20,257 nt of DNA from positions 1 through 20,257 of the forward strand of contig JAQCJA010000023.1 of the NCBI GenBank assembly GCA_027593305.1, given 5' to 3'. This document shows, one piece after another, positions 8,101 through 14,482 of this stretch. Position numbers and translations under genes: made by a program. Every line of letters begins with the position of its first letter. The first letter of the stretch is position 1. This stretch comes from a bacterium. GTDB lineage: Bacteria; Latescibacterota; UBA2968; UBA8231. The notes beneath the pieces were generated by a model. That model worked only from the letters and a program-made list of their open reading frames with translations, had not been told where the DNA came from and made no database searches.

Positions 8101-8164
8101 CGATCCCCTTCCGCCGCCGCAGAATGCGCCAGTAGTCCCTGAGAGTGACCTCGTACTGGGCCAT
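5153..8164 (-). CDS. Wzz/BY-kinase polysaccharide co-polymerase with C-terminal SPOR domain
   Basis: A 1003-residue fusion. Residues 1-417 form a Wzz-type chain-length regulator: a TM helix at about 20-38, a long periplasmic coiled-coil-rich region, and a second TM at about 398-416. A cytoplasmic bacterial tyrosine kinase follows, with Walker A SSMHQEGKST (509-518), Walker A' LLVDCD (535-540), Walker B VILIDTPP (631-638) and a tyrosine cluster (Y699, Y704, Y707, Y708, Y710). In ordinary Wzc/CpsD proteins this cluster ends the protein. Here an acidic linker (764-786), a third TM (about 792-808), a Pro/Ala-rich stretch and a SPOR-like domain (about 883-965, YSVRVASY to YRRLLIGR to EEFTILRL) follow. 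The third TM would place the SPOR domain in the periplasm. The start fits the family N-terminus (MAQYEVTLRDYWRILRRR) although no Shine-Dalgarno sequence is visible. It is the first gene after the terminator at 8228-8258 and probably heads the polysaccharide operon. The Wzz/kinase assignment is firm. The SPOR call rests on pattern and predicted secondary structure. Confidence 0.9.
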   Translation of the reverse strand: MAQYEVTLRDYWRILRRRKGIVLFTAFLLGFFSFLIASIWKPLPLYQATAKVQINLHQNLTGLYLQTIAYNTGDAIETQQAIITSHPVLRRTADSLGLLSWAQTAEDTALVLNDLTLRIKTHQEGFTNIISVAATDASREQARDLANHLARTYRDYDHEQKNQQAVRHREFIESQRASARRALEEAENRVRTYREESELVSLESQASVNLQGITTSEREEQRLQADLSAVSSMVTEMEKNSILSDETLQGASIRRVGETFMALSRQLNNLKLQRNGLLVQFTPDHPNVREIQVQVEQLGQDLMGELRQRRQTLQRDLTTERERLARLRSQYNLLPSVGLELARLQREQAMRQEVARVLEQNYQEALIREADKVEEVKVLEWALTPSVPVNPHHPIQRALLGVILGLILGVVFAVVAETLDTSIGTIEDVQEYTGTQVVGTIPFINVDDIRASLQRRGVDVSDERTVQRKAQLVAYFDPQSTLAETYRTLRTNIEFVTVEKGVKCFMVTSSMHQEGKSTTIANLSMTMAQLGKRTLLVDCDLRKPSMARLFGLDKEPGVTEVVVGSNKWQDVVRTVTDIVTGGMGMEDILQTQGISNLHIITSGSIPPNPAELLNSRRMSEFLDELRDAYDVILIDTPPILHVTDAAILGKKLDGALMVYKAGDVARTSLKRSTSLLRSVDIDLLGVVLNGIRAEMSSDYQDLGYNAYYAYGSDVAAPERTAEQRVQDWSRRWRTKLGLGGGADAPRHQQTWFERDDGRQEPASEWEEEEAEDHEERIFDSEEEDGDIHPLRKALAYGVLLVVLAGGLWQSGAWNWAATTIHGSAPVVAPEARQMVVVEDATMRPPPVPQARPEPALVPRVATAEIATTERPAAPASVRPHVVISQYPYSVRVASYPEDSRWAASTLQGLRERGEPAFFSPVKVRGERYRRLLIGRRATWEQAYEDARRLRLAGTLEEFTILRLPYAIAGFDASDDQWHDYTTGIDDDLGGAFETQEEAMLLVP

Positions 8165-8227
8165 ATACGCGCAAGTTCACAGTGCGCCAGCGGCGAGGGG
8201 AGCCGGTCGACGCGGTATCAGGCGGTA

Positions 8228-8258
8228 CAAAACAAGGGCGGCGGTGGGAACGCCGCCC
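8228..8258 (-). terminator. intrinsic terminator after kptA
   Basis: On the minus strand GGGCGGCG (8258-8251) pairs perfectly with CGCCGCCC (8243-8236) across a 7-base loop. TTGTTTTG (8235-8228) follows immediately. This is a standard Rho-independent terminator, 33 bases after the kptA stop. It separates the purE-kptA unit, and any readthrough from the division cluster, from the polysaccharide operon. The opposite strand has no T-run, so it acts in one direction only. Confidence 0.88.
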
Positions 8259-8291
8259 ATACTGCTACAATCGCAGACGAACTATTGCGGA

Positions 8292-9080
8292 CTAACGGCG
8301 GCCGGATCCCGTGCTGAACTTGGGGGCTCGGCCAAAGCTGGGGGCTTTCTTCGGTTCTTCTGCTGGTGGTGCTGTTCTGGGGGGCCGTGGGGTCTCGGGC
8401 GGCGAATCGCTGGCAGAGTGCTCACGGGGTTTCCGACCTCGAGGGCCATCTTCGGATCGTTCACGACCGCCGCCTGGCCTGCGACGAGGGCGCTCATCCG
8501 GCTCATCATCACGGACAAGGCTGCCCGGGGGGGCCTCAATCTCGACGACCTCACCGACATACTCAGCACCAATCACCTGCCGGGTCAGTACCACCTCACC
8601 GCGAGACCAGAACTGGACCTCGGCCTCGGTTGCCGCCGCGGCGGCACGCACCTCAACGATACAGGGCGTGGTGACCGTGCCGGCGCGTGATTCGGCGACT
8701 TCACGCGTGGGTGACAGATGCAGGTAGAAGCGGTCTTCCGAGCGGATGCCTTCCTCCTTCATGCGCTGTCCCTGCGCCGCCGGCACACAGAGGTAGAGGT
8801 GCTCCGGAGCTGCCATCGGCTCACCATCCATCTCGACGAAGAAGCTGTGCCCATAGAGGGCCCGCACACGATCATCGACGATCTCGAAGCGATGTTGCCT
8901 CGAGGTTTCGATAAGATCGCGGATGTCCTCTTCCTCGACGGCGGAGTAGCGTTGCTGTACGGACTCGACGACTTCAGCCAGAGGTATGAAGCCATAGGCA
9001 TCCATATTCAAACCAAACTCGTCGGGGCGATGTCGAAGGATCAGGGACAGGAGCTTGGATATGCGTCTGCGGTCAGGCAC
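8292..9080 (-). CDS. kptA: KptA/Tpt1-family RNA 2'-phosphotransferase, divergent, with disordered tail
   Basis: KptA/Tpt1 enzymes remove a 2'-phosphate from RNA using NAD+. The fold is recognisable: RRISKLLSLILRHRPDEFGL (4-23) with the catalytic Arg-His pair (R16, H17), HRFEIVDDRVRALYGHS (63-79) with R73, LHLSPTREVAESRAG (120-134) and GEVVLT (161-166). The usual LYHGT motif, which helps bind NAD+, reads LYLCV (95-99), so activity is uncertain. Residues from about 190 to 262 are a Pro/Arg/Gly/Ser-rich tail absent from typical KptA proteins. GTG 9080 is preferred because AAAGGA (9091-9096) lies 10 bases upstream and the family N-terminus starts here. ATG 9104 or ATG 9125, the latter overlapping purE, are alternatives and give 270 or 277 residues. 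It is probably co-transcribed with purE. Confidence 0.8.
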   Translation of the reverse strand: MPDRRRISKLLSLILRHRPDEFGLNMDAYGFIPLAEVVESVQQRYSAVEEEDIRDLIETSRQHRFEIVDDRVRALYGHSFFVEMDGEPMAAPEHLYLCVPAAQGQRMKEEGIRSEDRFYLHLSPTREVAESRAGTVTTPCIVEVRAAAAATEAEVQFWSRGEVVLTRQVIGAEYVGEVVEIEAPPGSLVRDDEPDERPRRRPGGGRERSEDGPRGRKPREHSASDSPPETPRPPRTAPPAEEPKKAPSFGRAPKFSTGSGRR

Positions 9081-9112
9081 GTGCGATTGGTCCTTTCGAG
9101 TCATTCCGATTG

Positions 9113-9565
9113 CTACTGATTCCATTGTTGCCGGTAGCGCTTCAAGGCAGCCTGCACATCGTTGTCGTGCAGCGCGAGAATGGCTGCTGCCAAGAGTGCC
9201 GCGTTACGGGCGTTGTCGATCCCTACCGTGGCTACCGGGATACCGGGCGGCATCTGTACCATACTGTAAAGGGCATCAACCCCGTTGAGTGCTCCGGAAG
9301 CGATCGGCACACCAACTACAGGCAAGGTGGTATGCGCCGCAACTACGCCTGGAAGGGCTGCTGACATGCCGGCTCCCGCAATCAGAACCTGCAGGCCGCG
9401 ACCGGCAGCATCGCGCGCCCACGTCGCGGTGCGCTCGGGATTTCGATGCGCCGAACTGACGACGGACTCGTAACCGATCCCCAATTCATCGAGGATCGCA
9501 TTGGCCTTCTCCATCACAACAGCATCAGACTTGCTGCCCATGATGATCCCCACGCGTACCGTCAT
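9113..9565 (-). CDS. purE: N5-carboxyaminoimidazole ribonucleotide mutase
   Basis: A 150-residue PurE, which converts N5-CAIR to CAIR in de novo purine synthesis. Motifs seen: GIIMGSKSD (6-14), SSAHRNPE (37-44) with the conserved catalytic His40, LPGVVAAHT, GVPIASGALNGVDALYSMVQMP and GIPVATVGID. The spot that reads AAHLPG in E. coli-type enzymes reads SAALPG here, so one active-site-region histidine is replaced by alanine. The ATG at 9565 is chosen because AGAGG (9573-9577) stands 7 bases upstream; a longer frame to 9613 has an N-terminus unlike the family. The usual partner purK is not adjacent, and kptA follows instead. A good promoter precedes the gene. Confidence 0.92.
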   Translation of the reverse strand: MTVRVGIIMGSKSDAVVMEKANAILDELGIGYESVVSSAHRNPERTATWARDAAGRGLQVLIAGAGMSAALPGVVAAHTTLPVVGVPIASGALNGVDALYSMVQMPPGIPVATVGIDNARNAALLAAAILALHDNDVQAALKRYRQQWNQ

Positions 9566-9572
9566 TCGGCAG

Positions 9573-9577
9573 CCTCT
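9573..9577 (-). promoter_or_regulatory. ribosome binding site of purE
   Basis: AGAGG lies 7 bases before ATG 9565. It supports this start rather than the longer frame beginning at 9613. Confidence 0.6.
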
Positions 9578-9647
9578 TTCCACAACAATGATGCCAGCAT
9601 CCGGGAGTCCCATAACACTGACCGGGACAAGGAGTTAAGAGCGAACT

Positions 9648-9676
9648 AATATGCCTCCGACCGCCCGTGAGGTCAA
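9648..9676 (-). promoter_or_regulatory. sigma70-like promoter for purE-kptA
   Basis: On the minus strand TTGACC (9676-9671) is followed, after exactly 17 bases, by CATATT (9653-9648). These match the -35 consensus at five of six positions and the -10 consensus at four of six. Transcription would start near 9640, giving a 5' leader of about 75 bases before the purE ATG. The site sits in the 149-bp gap between ftsZ and purE, where an independent promoter is expected. I saw no PurR-like operator and no clear terminator after ftsZ. Confidence 0.6.
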
Positions 9677-9714
9677 CCGGCCCGCTCCCAACTCCCGCCC
9701 ACATCGGGTGGCTG

Positions 9715-10839
9715 TCAGGCCTGCTGCTTCCGCAGGATCGCGGGGTAATCGAGATCGCCACCCAGATCATCATCCCGATCCGGCTGGGTCGTCACGGCCG
9801 GGGCCGTCGTTCCCAGAGAGCGCACGGCGCGACGTCCTGCGTTCTGTCTCGTTTCCGCGGGAGCCTCGACAGCGGCCTTCTTGTTCAGGTGGAACCCGGT
9901 GGCGATGACGGTCACGCGCATCTCATCCACCATGGACTCATCGATGACGGTACCGAATATGATGTTCGCTTCGTTGCCAGTCGCCTCCTGAATGACGGAC
10001 GCCGCTTCATTGGCCTCGTACAGCGTCAGGTTCGAGCCAGCAGAGATGTTGATGAGGACCCCACGGGCGCCGGCGATGGAAATATCTTCGATGAGCGGGC
10101 TCTTGATGGCTTTCTTCGCCGCTTCCAGCGCGCGGTTCTCACCCCGATGACTGCCCACGCCGATGATGGCGTCTCCGCCTTCGGTGATCACCGTCCTCAC
10201 ATCATTGAAGTCGAGATTGATCATGCCGTTGATCGTGATCAAGTCGGCGATGCCCCGCGTGGCCTGCAGCAGTACTTCATCGGCCCTGCCGAAGGCTTCC
10301 TCAAGAGTTGTGTCACGCGAACAGATCGACAACAGACGCTGGTTCTTGATGACAATCAGCGTGTCGACATATTCATGCAGTTCGGCAATACCCGCCTGGG
10401 CATTGCGCATCCGCGGGAACCCTTCGAACTGAAACGGCTCGGTAACGATGCCCACAGCCAGAGCGCCCTGCTCCTTGGCAATCTGTGCAATCACCGGGGC
10501 TGCACCGGTACCTGTGCCTCCGCCCATGCCTGCAGTGATGAAGACCAGATCGGTATCGGCCAGCGCCTCAGAGATTCTGTCACGATCCTCCTCTACGGCC
10601 TGCCTGGCGATTTCCGGCTTGGCGCCGGCCCCGAGACCTCGGGTGATGCTCTCCCCGATGCACAGCGTCACATCTGCCGAGGACATCTCCAGATCCTGAT
10701 TGTCCGTATTCACCGCGATGAACTCAACGCCGTGCATTCCAGAGGCGACCATGCGATTGATTGCATTGCCGCCAGCGCCACCGACGCCGACCACTTTGAT
10801 CTTGGCCGATGAAGCGAAATTGATGATCTCAAAAGTCAT
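9715..10839 (-). CDS. ftsZ: cell division GTPase FtsZ
   Basis: A tubulin-like GTPase of 374 residues that forms the Z-ring at midcell. Visible features are KVVGVGGAGGNAINRM (15-30), the GTP-binding tubulin signature GGGTGTG (106-112), the T7 loop region NLDFNDV, a variable Gln/Arg/Thr linker from about 320, and the conserved C-terminal peptide LDYPAILRKQQA, close to the D-I-P-x-F-L-R-K peptide that binds FtsA and ZipA. Tyr replaces the usual Ile in that peptide. The ATG is supported by GGGGAGA (10846-10852), 6 bases upstream. It follows ftsA after 55 bases and closes the division cluster. Confidence 0.98.
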   Translation of the reverse strand: MTFEIINFASSAKIKVVGVGGAGGNAINRMVASGMHGVEFIAVNTDNQDLEMSSADVTLCIGESITRGLGAGAKPEIARQAVEEDRDRISEALADTDLVFITAGMGGGTGTGAAPVIAQIAKEQGALAVGIVTEPFQFEGFPRMRNAQAGIAELHEYVDTLIVIKNQRLLSICSRDTTLEEAFGRADEVLLQATRGIADLITINGMINLDFNDVRTVITEGGDAIIGVGSHRGENRALEAAKKAIKSPLIEDISIAGARGVLINISAGSNLTLYEANEAASVIQEATGNEANIIFGTVIDESMVDEMRVTVIATGFHLNKKAAVEAPAETRQNAGRRAVRSLGTTAPAVTTQPDRDDDLGGDLDYPAILRKQQA

Positions 10840-10845
10840 GCGTCG

Positions 10846-10852
10846 TCTCCCC
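10846..10852 (-). promoter_or_regulatory. ribosome binding site of ftsZ
   Basis: GGGGAGA lies 6 bases before the ftsZ ATG. It is among the strongest Shine-Dalgarno sequences in the window, which fits the high FtsZ level cells need. Confidence 0.75.
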
Positions 10853-10894
10853 GTTTGTCGTTGACCGTCAGATTCGTTTTTCTACGTCGTGCAT

Positions 10895-12148
10895 TCACAG
10901 CAGCGTACTGAGCCATTCGCGCATGCGTCCGGCGACGCTGTCGAAATGTCCTGCAACCAGCCCCTGGCCCGTTGCGGGGGCGCCGGTCGCACCATCGGCG
11001 GCCAGCAGGGCCAGTCCGACGGCGGTGGAATAGACGGGACTGGCGACACATTCGCCGATCCCTGGCGTTCCTTCCGGGGCGGCGACACGCACCGGACGCT
11101 GAAAAACACGCTCGGCAAGCTCTTCGGCACCCTCGATGAGCACGCCACCCCCCGTAAGCACCACACCGGCACTCAGCAAATCGCCATAGGGCGATACATC
11201 AATCTGTTTCTTCACCAGCAGGAACAGTTCCTCCATGCGGGCTTCGATGATGTCGATCAGGTCGCCACGGCAGACCTGGGCGCGCGGGCGTCCCGGACTG
11301 CCGCTCAAGTCCAGTGCGTCAGCAGCGCTCGTATCCTCAGACGCGGTGGCGTGACAGGCCCGGCCCGCCGCAACCTTCAAGCGCTCCGCCTGCGTGAACG
11401 ACGTGCGCAGGCAGATGGCGATATCGCTTGTCACACTCTGCCCCCCCACCCCTATGACGGCCGTTTTGCGCACGCTGCCCTGAAAGAACAGGGCGACATC
11501 CGTCGTACCGCCACCGACGTCGATCAGGCAGACACCCATCTCTCTCTCGTCCTCCGTCAGCACAGCGCGACTGGAGGCGAGCGGCTCGAGGACGATGTCC
11601 GCCACCTCAAGACCGGCTCGTTGCACACTCTTGCAGACGTTCTGCACCGAGGTGACGGCACCCGTGACGATGTGCACACTGGCCTCGAGGCGGACGCCAA
11701 ACATGCCGACGGGATCGCGGATCTTGCGCTGGTCATCCACGGCGTATTCCTGCGGCAGCACGTGCAGCACCTCGCGGTCGAAAGGAATGGCCACGGTACG
11801 CGCGGCGGCGATGGCGCGGTCTCGATCATCGACGCTGATTTCGTGGCGCTCGCCGGCGACAGCAACGGCGCCAGAGCTGTCCAGGCTGCCGATATGCTCC
11901 CCAGCAACTCCGACATAAACGCTGCGTACGTCGACGCCTGCTGCGGTCTGGGCGTCACGCACAGCGCGCGAGATCGACTGCACGGTCTTGCCCACATCGA
12001 CAACGACACCACGACGCAGCCCCTCGGATGGCGCTGTGCCGACACCGATGATCCGCCACTTCCCGTCGAGCGCCACTTCGGCGATGACAGCGCAGATCTT
12101 GGTGGTCCCAAGATCGAGACCAACGAAGATTCCCGAACCATCAACCAT
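10895..12148 (-). CDS. ftsA: cell division protein FtsA
   Basis: An actin-like ATPase of 417 residues that tethers FtsZ to the inner membrane and recruits later divisome proteins. Motifs in order: phosphate 1 loop IFVGLDLGTTKICAVIAE (7-24), the 1C subdomain, phosphate 2 loop VCLIDVGGGTTDVALF, adenosine loop VVLTGGGVLIEG, and a C-terminal amphipathic helix GRMREWLSTLL that serves as the membrane-targeting sequence. The ATG at 12148 is chosen over one 21 bases upstream because GGAGGG (12157-12162) is 8 bases away. The start overlaps the end of ftsQ by 8 bases. Confidence 0.97.
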   Translation of the reverse strand: MVDGSGIFVGLDLGTTKICAVIAEVALDGKWRIIGVGTAPSEGLRRGVVVDVGKTVQSISRAVRDAQTAAGVDVRSVYVGVAGEHIGSLDSSGAVAVAGERHEISVDDRDRAIAAARTVAIPFDREVLHVLPQEYAVDDQRKIRDPVGMFGVRLEASVHIVTGAVTSVQNVCKSVQRAGLEVADIVLEPLASSRAVLTEDEREMGVCLIDVGGGTTDVALFFQGSVRKTAVIGVGGQSVTSDIAICLRTSFTQAERLKVAAGRACHATASEDTSAADALDLSGSPGRPRAQVCRGDLIDIIEARMEELFLLVKKQIDVSPYGDLLSAGVVLTGGGVLIEGAEELAERVFQRPVRVAAPEGTPGIGECVASPVYSTAVGLALLAADGATGAPATGQGLVAGHFDSVAGRMREWLSTLL

Positions 12149-13052
12149 GGCTGGAACCCTCCGCATCACCTGAGGAGCCCATCTCCCTGCTCCTGCCAGT
12201 TTCCCGCTGTGGAGCCATCATTGTCGCTGCTGGCTGCCGGCCTACGACGGCTTGCCCGGCGAACCGTAAATCGACATAGACAGGGTTTGGACACTCACTG
12301 TAGACCCGGCCAAGAACTTCACGCAATGTTGCCAGCCGCTCGCGCACCTGCCCGAAAGGCAGGCGGATCTCAAGATTATCGGCGACCAGGCGCAGGACGA
12401 GGGCATCGTTGTCGTACGTCTCGAACTGCGAGATGTCGCCCACCAGTTCGGGCGCGACCTCACGAGCCTGGCTCCACCACGCCAACAGACGCTGTACGGA
12501 GTTGTCGGCAACGACCTGGCCCACGACGAGTGAGTCACCTGGCAGCGGGACGCGCATCACCGGCAGGTCCAGATCGGCGATGCCCTCGCTCGACAGCCTG
12601 TCCGGCGGCAGCAGCACACCATCGACATCGATACCATGCTGACGCTGGCGGTACTCGATCCAGGCGACACGCCGGCGTTCTTCCAGATGCACGATCAGCC
12701 GATCTGGCGGCTTGCGTTCGACGCGCGCCGCGCGCACCCAGACGAGACGGTTCAGGCGTTCGGCGACAGCATCCAGATCGATGTCGAACAAGCCATCACC
12801 TACCAGTACACCACTCTGCTGCAACACCTCACCCCCCGTGAGCAGGCGCAAACCACGTACCTCCAGAGTGGCCACGCGGAACTGCGATGACGCAGTTACC
12901 GATTGTTCGGCCTGCAGGAATCCGAAGGAGAGCGCGGCGCTGGCCAGCACGACCGTACCCAGAAGGACATGGCGCCTGCGGTTGGTGGGCCCTTCAACGG
13001 GGCGGGCTGCCATGGTGAGCTTCCGCGGCTGCTTTCCTTTCAGTCGAACCAT
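12141..13052 (-). CDS. ftsQ: cell division protein FtsQ
   Basis: A 303-residue bitopic membrane protein of the divisome. It has a short basic cytoplasmic N-terminus, one TM helix at about 28-46 (HVLLGTVVLASAALSFGF), a periplasmic POTRA domain (about 58-125, FRVATLEVRGLRLLTGGEVL) and the beta domain with LIVHLEERRRVAWI. The ATG at 13052 overlaps the murC stop (TGATG) with GAAGG just upstream, so translation is probably coupled. A frame reaching to 13139 exists but would lie inside murC. FtsQ is poorly conserved, so position and topology support the call as much as sequence does. Confidence 0.93.
   Translation of the reverse strand: MVRLKGKQPRKLTMAARPVEGPTNRRRHVLLGTVVLASAALSFGFLQAEQSVTASSQFRVATLEVRGLRLLTGGEVLQQSGVLVGDGLFDIDLDAVAERLNRLVWVRAARVERKPPDRLIVHLEERRRVAWIEYRQRQHGIDVDGVLLPPDRLSSEGIADLDLPVMRVPLPGDSLVVGQVVADNSVQRLLAWWSQAREVAPELVGDISQFETYDNDALVLRLVADNLEIRLPFGQVRERLATLREVLGRVYSECPNPVYVDLRFAGQAVVGRQPAATMMAPQRETGRSREMGSSGDAEGSSHG
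12157..12162 (-). promoter_or_regulatory. ribosome binding site of ftsA
   Basis: GGAGGG lies 8 bases before the ATG at 12148, inside the end of ftsQ. It decides the ftsA start against the ATG at 12169. Confidence 0.75.
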
Positions 13053-14482
13053 CAGGCCCTTCGTTCCTGCAACAGCACCTGCAGTCGCGAGCCGATGTCC
13101 CCGGCGCCCATGACGACAAGCCAGTCGCCGGCCACACAACTGTCCAGAGCGGCAGAAAGGGCCTTTTCGACATCAGCCTCCCACAACGCCCGGGCGCCGA
13201 TCTTCTGTCCGGCAACGATGACGTCACTCTGCAGACCGTCCTGGAGCTGTTCACGAGCAGCATACACGGAGGTCACCCAGGTGCGGTCTGCAGCATCGAG
13301 GGCGTGGGAGAATGCGGCATGGAACTGGCGCGTGCGAGAGTAGGTATGAGGCTGCAGGACAGCGATCAGTCGCCCCCCTCCCATCTGCTCCCTGGCGGCG
13401 GCAAGTGTCGCTGCCACTTCTGTCGGGTGGTGTGCGTAGTCATCGATTACCCGAACACCATGGACCTGCCCACGGTCCTGAAATCGTCGATCGACGCCAG
13501 CAAAACGCGACAGTACTTCGCAGCACACGTCCCGATCGATTCCCAACAGGCTCGCTGTGGCGCAAGCAGCCAACGCATTGGCAACGTTGTGTCGTCCCGG
13601 AATGCGCAGCTGTATGCGTCGCTGCGTGGACGAATCGTGGCAATCAAAGGAGGTCCCATGCGGGCCGGAACTGACGTTGGTCGCGCGCACATCGCAGGTC
13701 TCGGCGAAGCCGAACGTGACCACTGGCGCACTACCGGGCAACGACGCAACGCGTTCTGCCACCTGGCGACACAGTGGACCGTCGCCGTTGATGACGATAC
13801 TCCCGTCGGGGCGCGTCTGCTGCAGGAACGTGACAAATGCCTCCACGAGTTCCGCTTCGTCGGCATAACAGTCCAGGTGTTCTGCCTCGATGTTCGTCAC
13901 AATCGCCAGCCACGATTCCAGATCGAGGAAACTGCGATCGTATTCGTCCGCTTCAACCAGCAACAGCGCCTCGCTACCATGTACGGTCTGCGTGCAGCCG
14001 TTAACCCATCCACCCACCAGAACTGTGGGCCGGCGGGCGGCTGCGCGCAGCATTGCAGCAAGCAGGCTTGCCGTCGTCGTTTTGCCGTGCGTGCCGGCAA
14101 CGGAGATGGTGTCCAGTTCGCGACTGAGCAAGCCCAGAACTTCAGCCCGGCGCAGTTGTGGTATGCCGGCGCGGGCCGCTGCCTGTCGCTCGACATTGGA
14201 TATCGGCACTGCCGCGGAGTAGATCACGACATCTGCGCCTCGAGGGTGGGCCTCGTCGTGTCCGTGAGACACGGCGATGCCGATGTGTCGCAACGCTTCG
14301 ATCACGGGGCCGTCCAGCGCATCCGAGCCGGTGATTCGATATCCTTTCGCCGACAGCAGGCGCGCCAGTCCCTCCATGCCCGCGCCACCGATGCCTACCA
14401 TATGGACGCGTTGCACGCCTGGACCCAGAGGCCCAGCCGCGGGGGAATGCCGCAAGGGTGTGTCTCGGGCAGCCATTGTCAT
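13052..14482 (-). CDS. murC: UDP-N-acetylmuramate--L-alanine ligase
   Basis: A cytoplasmic Mur ligase of 476 residues that adds L-alanine to UDP-MurNAc with ATP. It shows the N-terminal GIGGAGMEGLARLL loop (30-43), the P-loop GTHGKTTTASL (130-140), EADEYDRSFL (177-186), a DDYAHHPTEV segment and PHTYSRT in the C-terminal domain. The ATG at 14482 overlaps the ftsW stop as ATGA and fits the family; a frame open to 14653 runs through ftsW and its extra 57 residues do not look like MurC. murG, which usually lies between ftsW and murC, and murB/ddl, often between murC and ftsQ, are absent. Confidence 0.97.
   Translation of the reverse strand: MTMAARDTPLRHSPAAGPLGPGVQRVHMVGIGGAGMEGLARLLSAKGYRITGSDALDGPVIEALRHIGIAVSHGHDEAHPRGADVVIYSAAVPISNVERQAAARAGIPQLRRAEVLGLLSRELDTISVAGTHGKTTTASLLAAMLRAAARRPTVLVGGWVNGCTQTVHGSEALLLVEADEYDRSFLDLESWLAIVTNIEAEHLDCYADEAELVEAFVTFLQQTRPDGSIVINGDGPLCRQVAERVASLPGSAPVVTFGFAETCDVRATNVSSGPHGTSFDCHDSSTQRRIQLRIPGRHNVANALAACATASLLGIDRDVCCEVLSRFAGVDRRFQDRGQVHGVRVIDDYAHHPTEVAATLAAAREQMGGGRLIAVLQPHTYSRTRQFHAAFSHALDAADRTWVTSVYAAREQLQDGLQSDVIVAGQKIGARALWEADVEKALSAALDSCVAGDWLVVMGAGDIGSRLQVLLQERRA

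Noticed and set aside
9667..10812. Plus-strand open frame of 381 codons opposite ftsZ
   Set aside because: It is a mirror of ftsZ codon bias, with no family resemblance.
10889..12841. Plus-strand open frame of 650 codons opposite ftsA and ftsQ
   Set aside because: It is antisense to two clear genes. High G+C at third positions on the minus strand removes stops from this frame, and the product has no recognisable motif.
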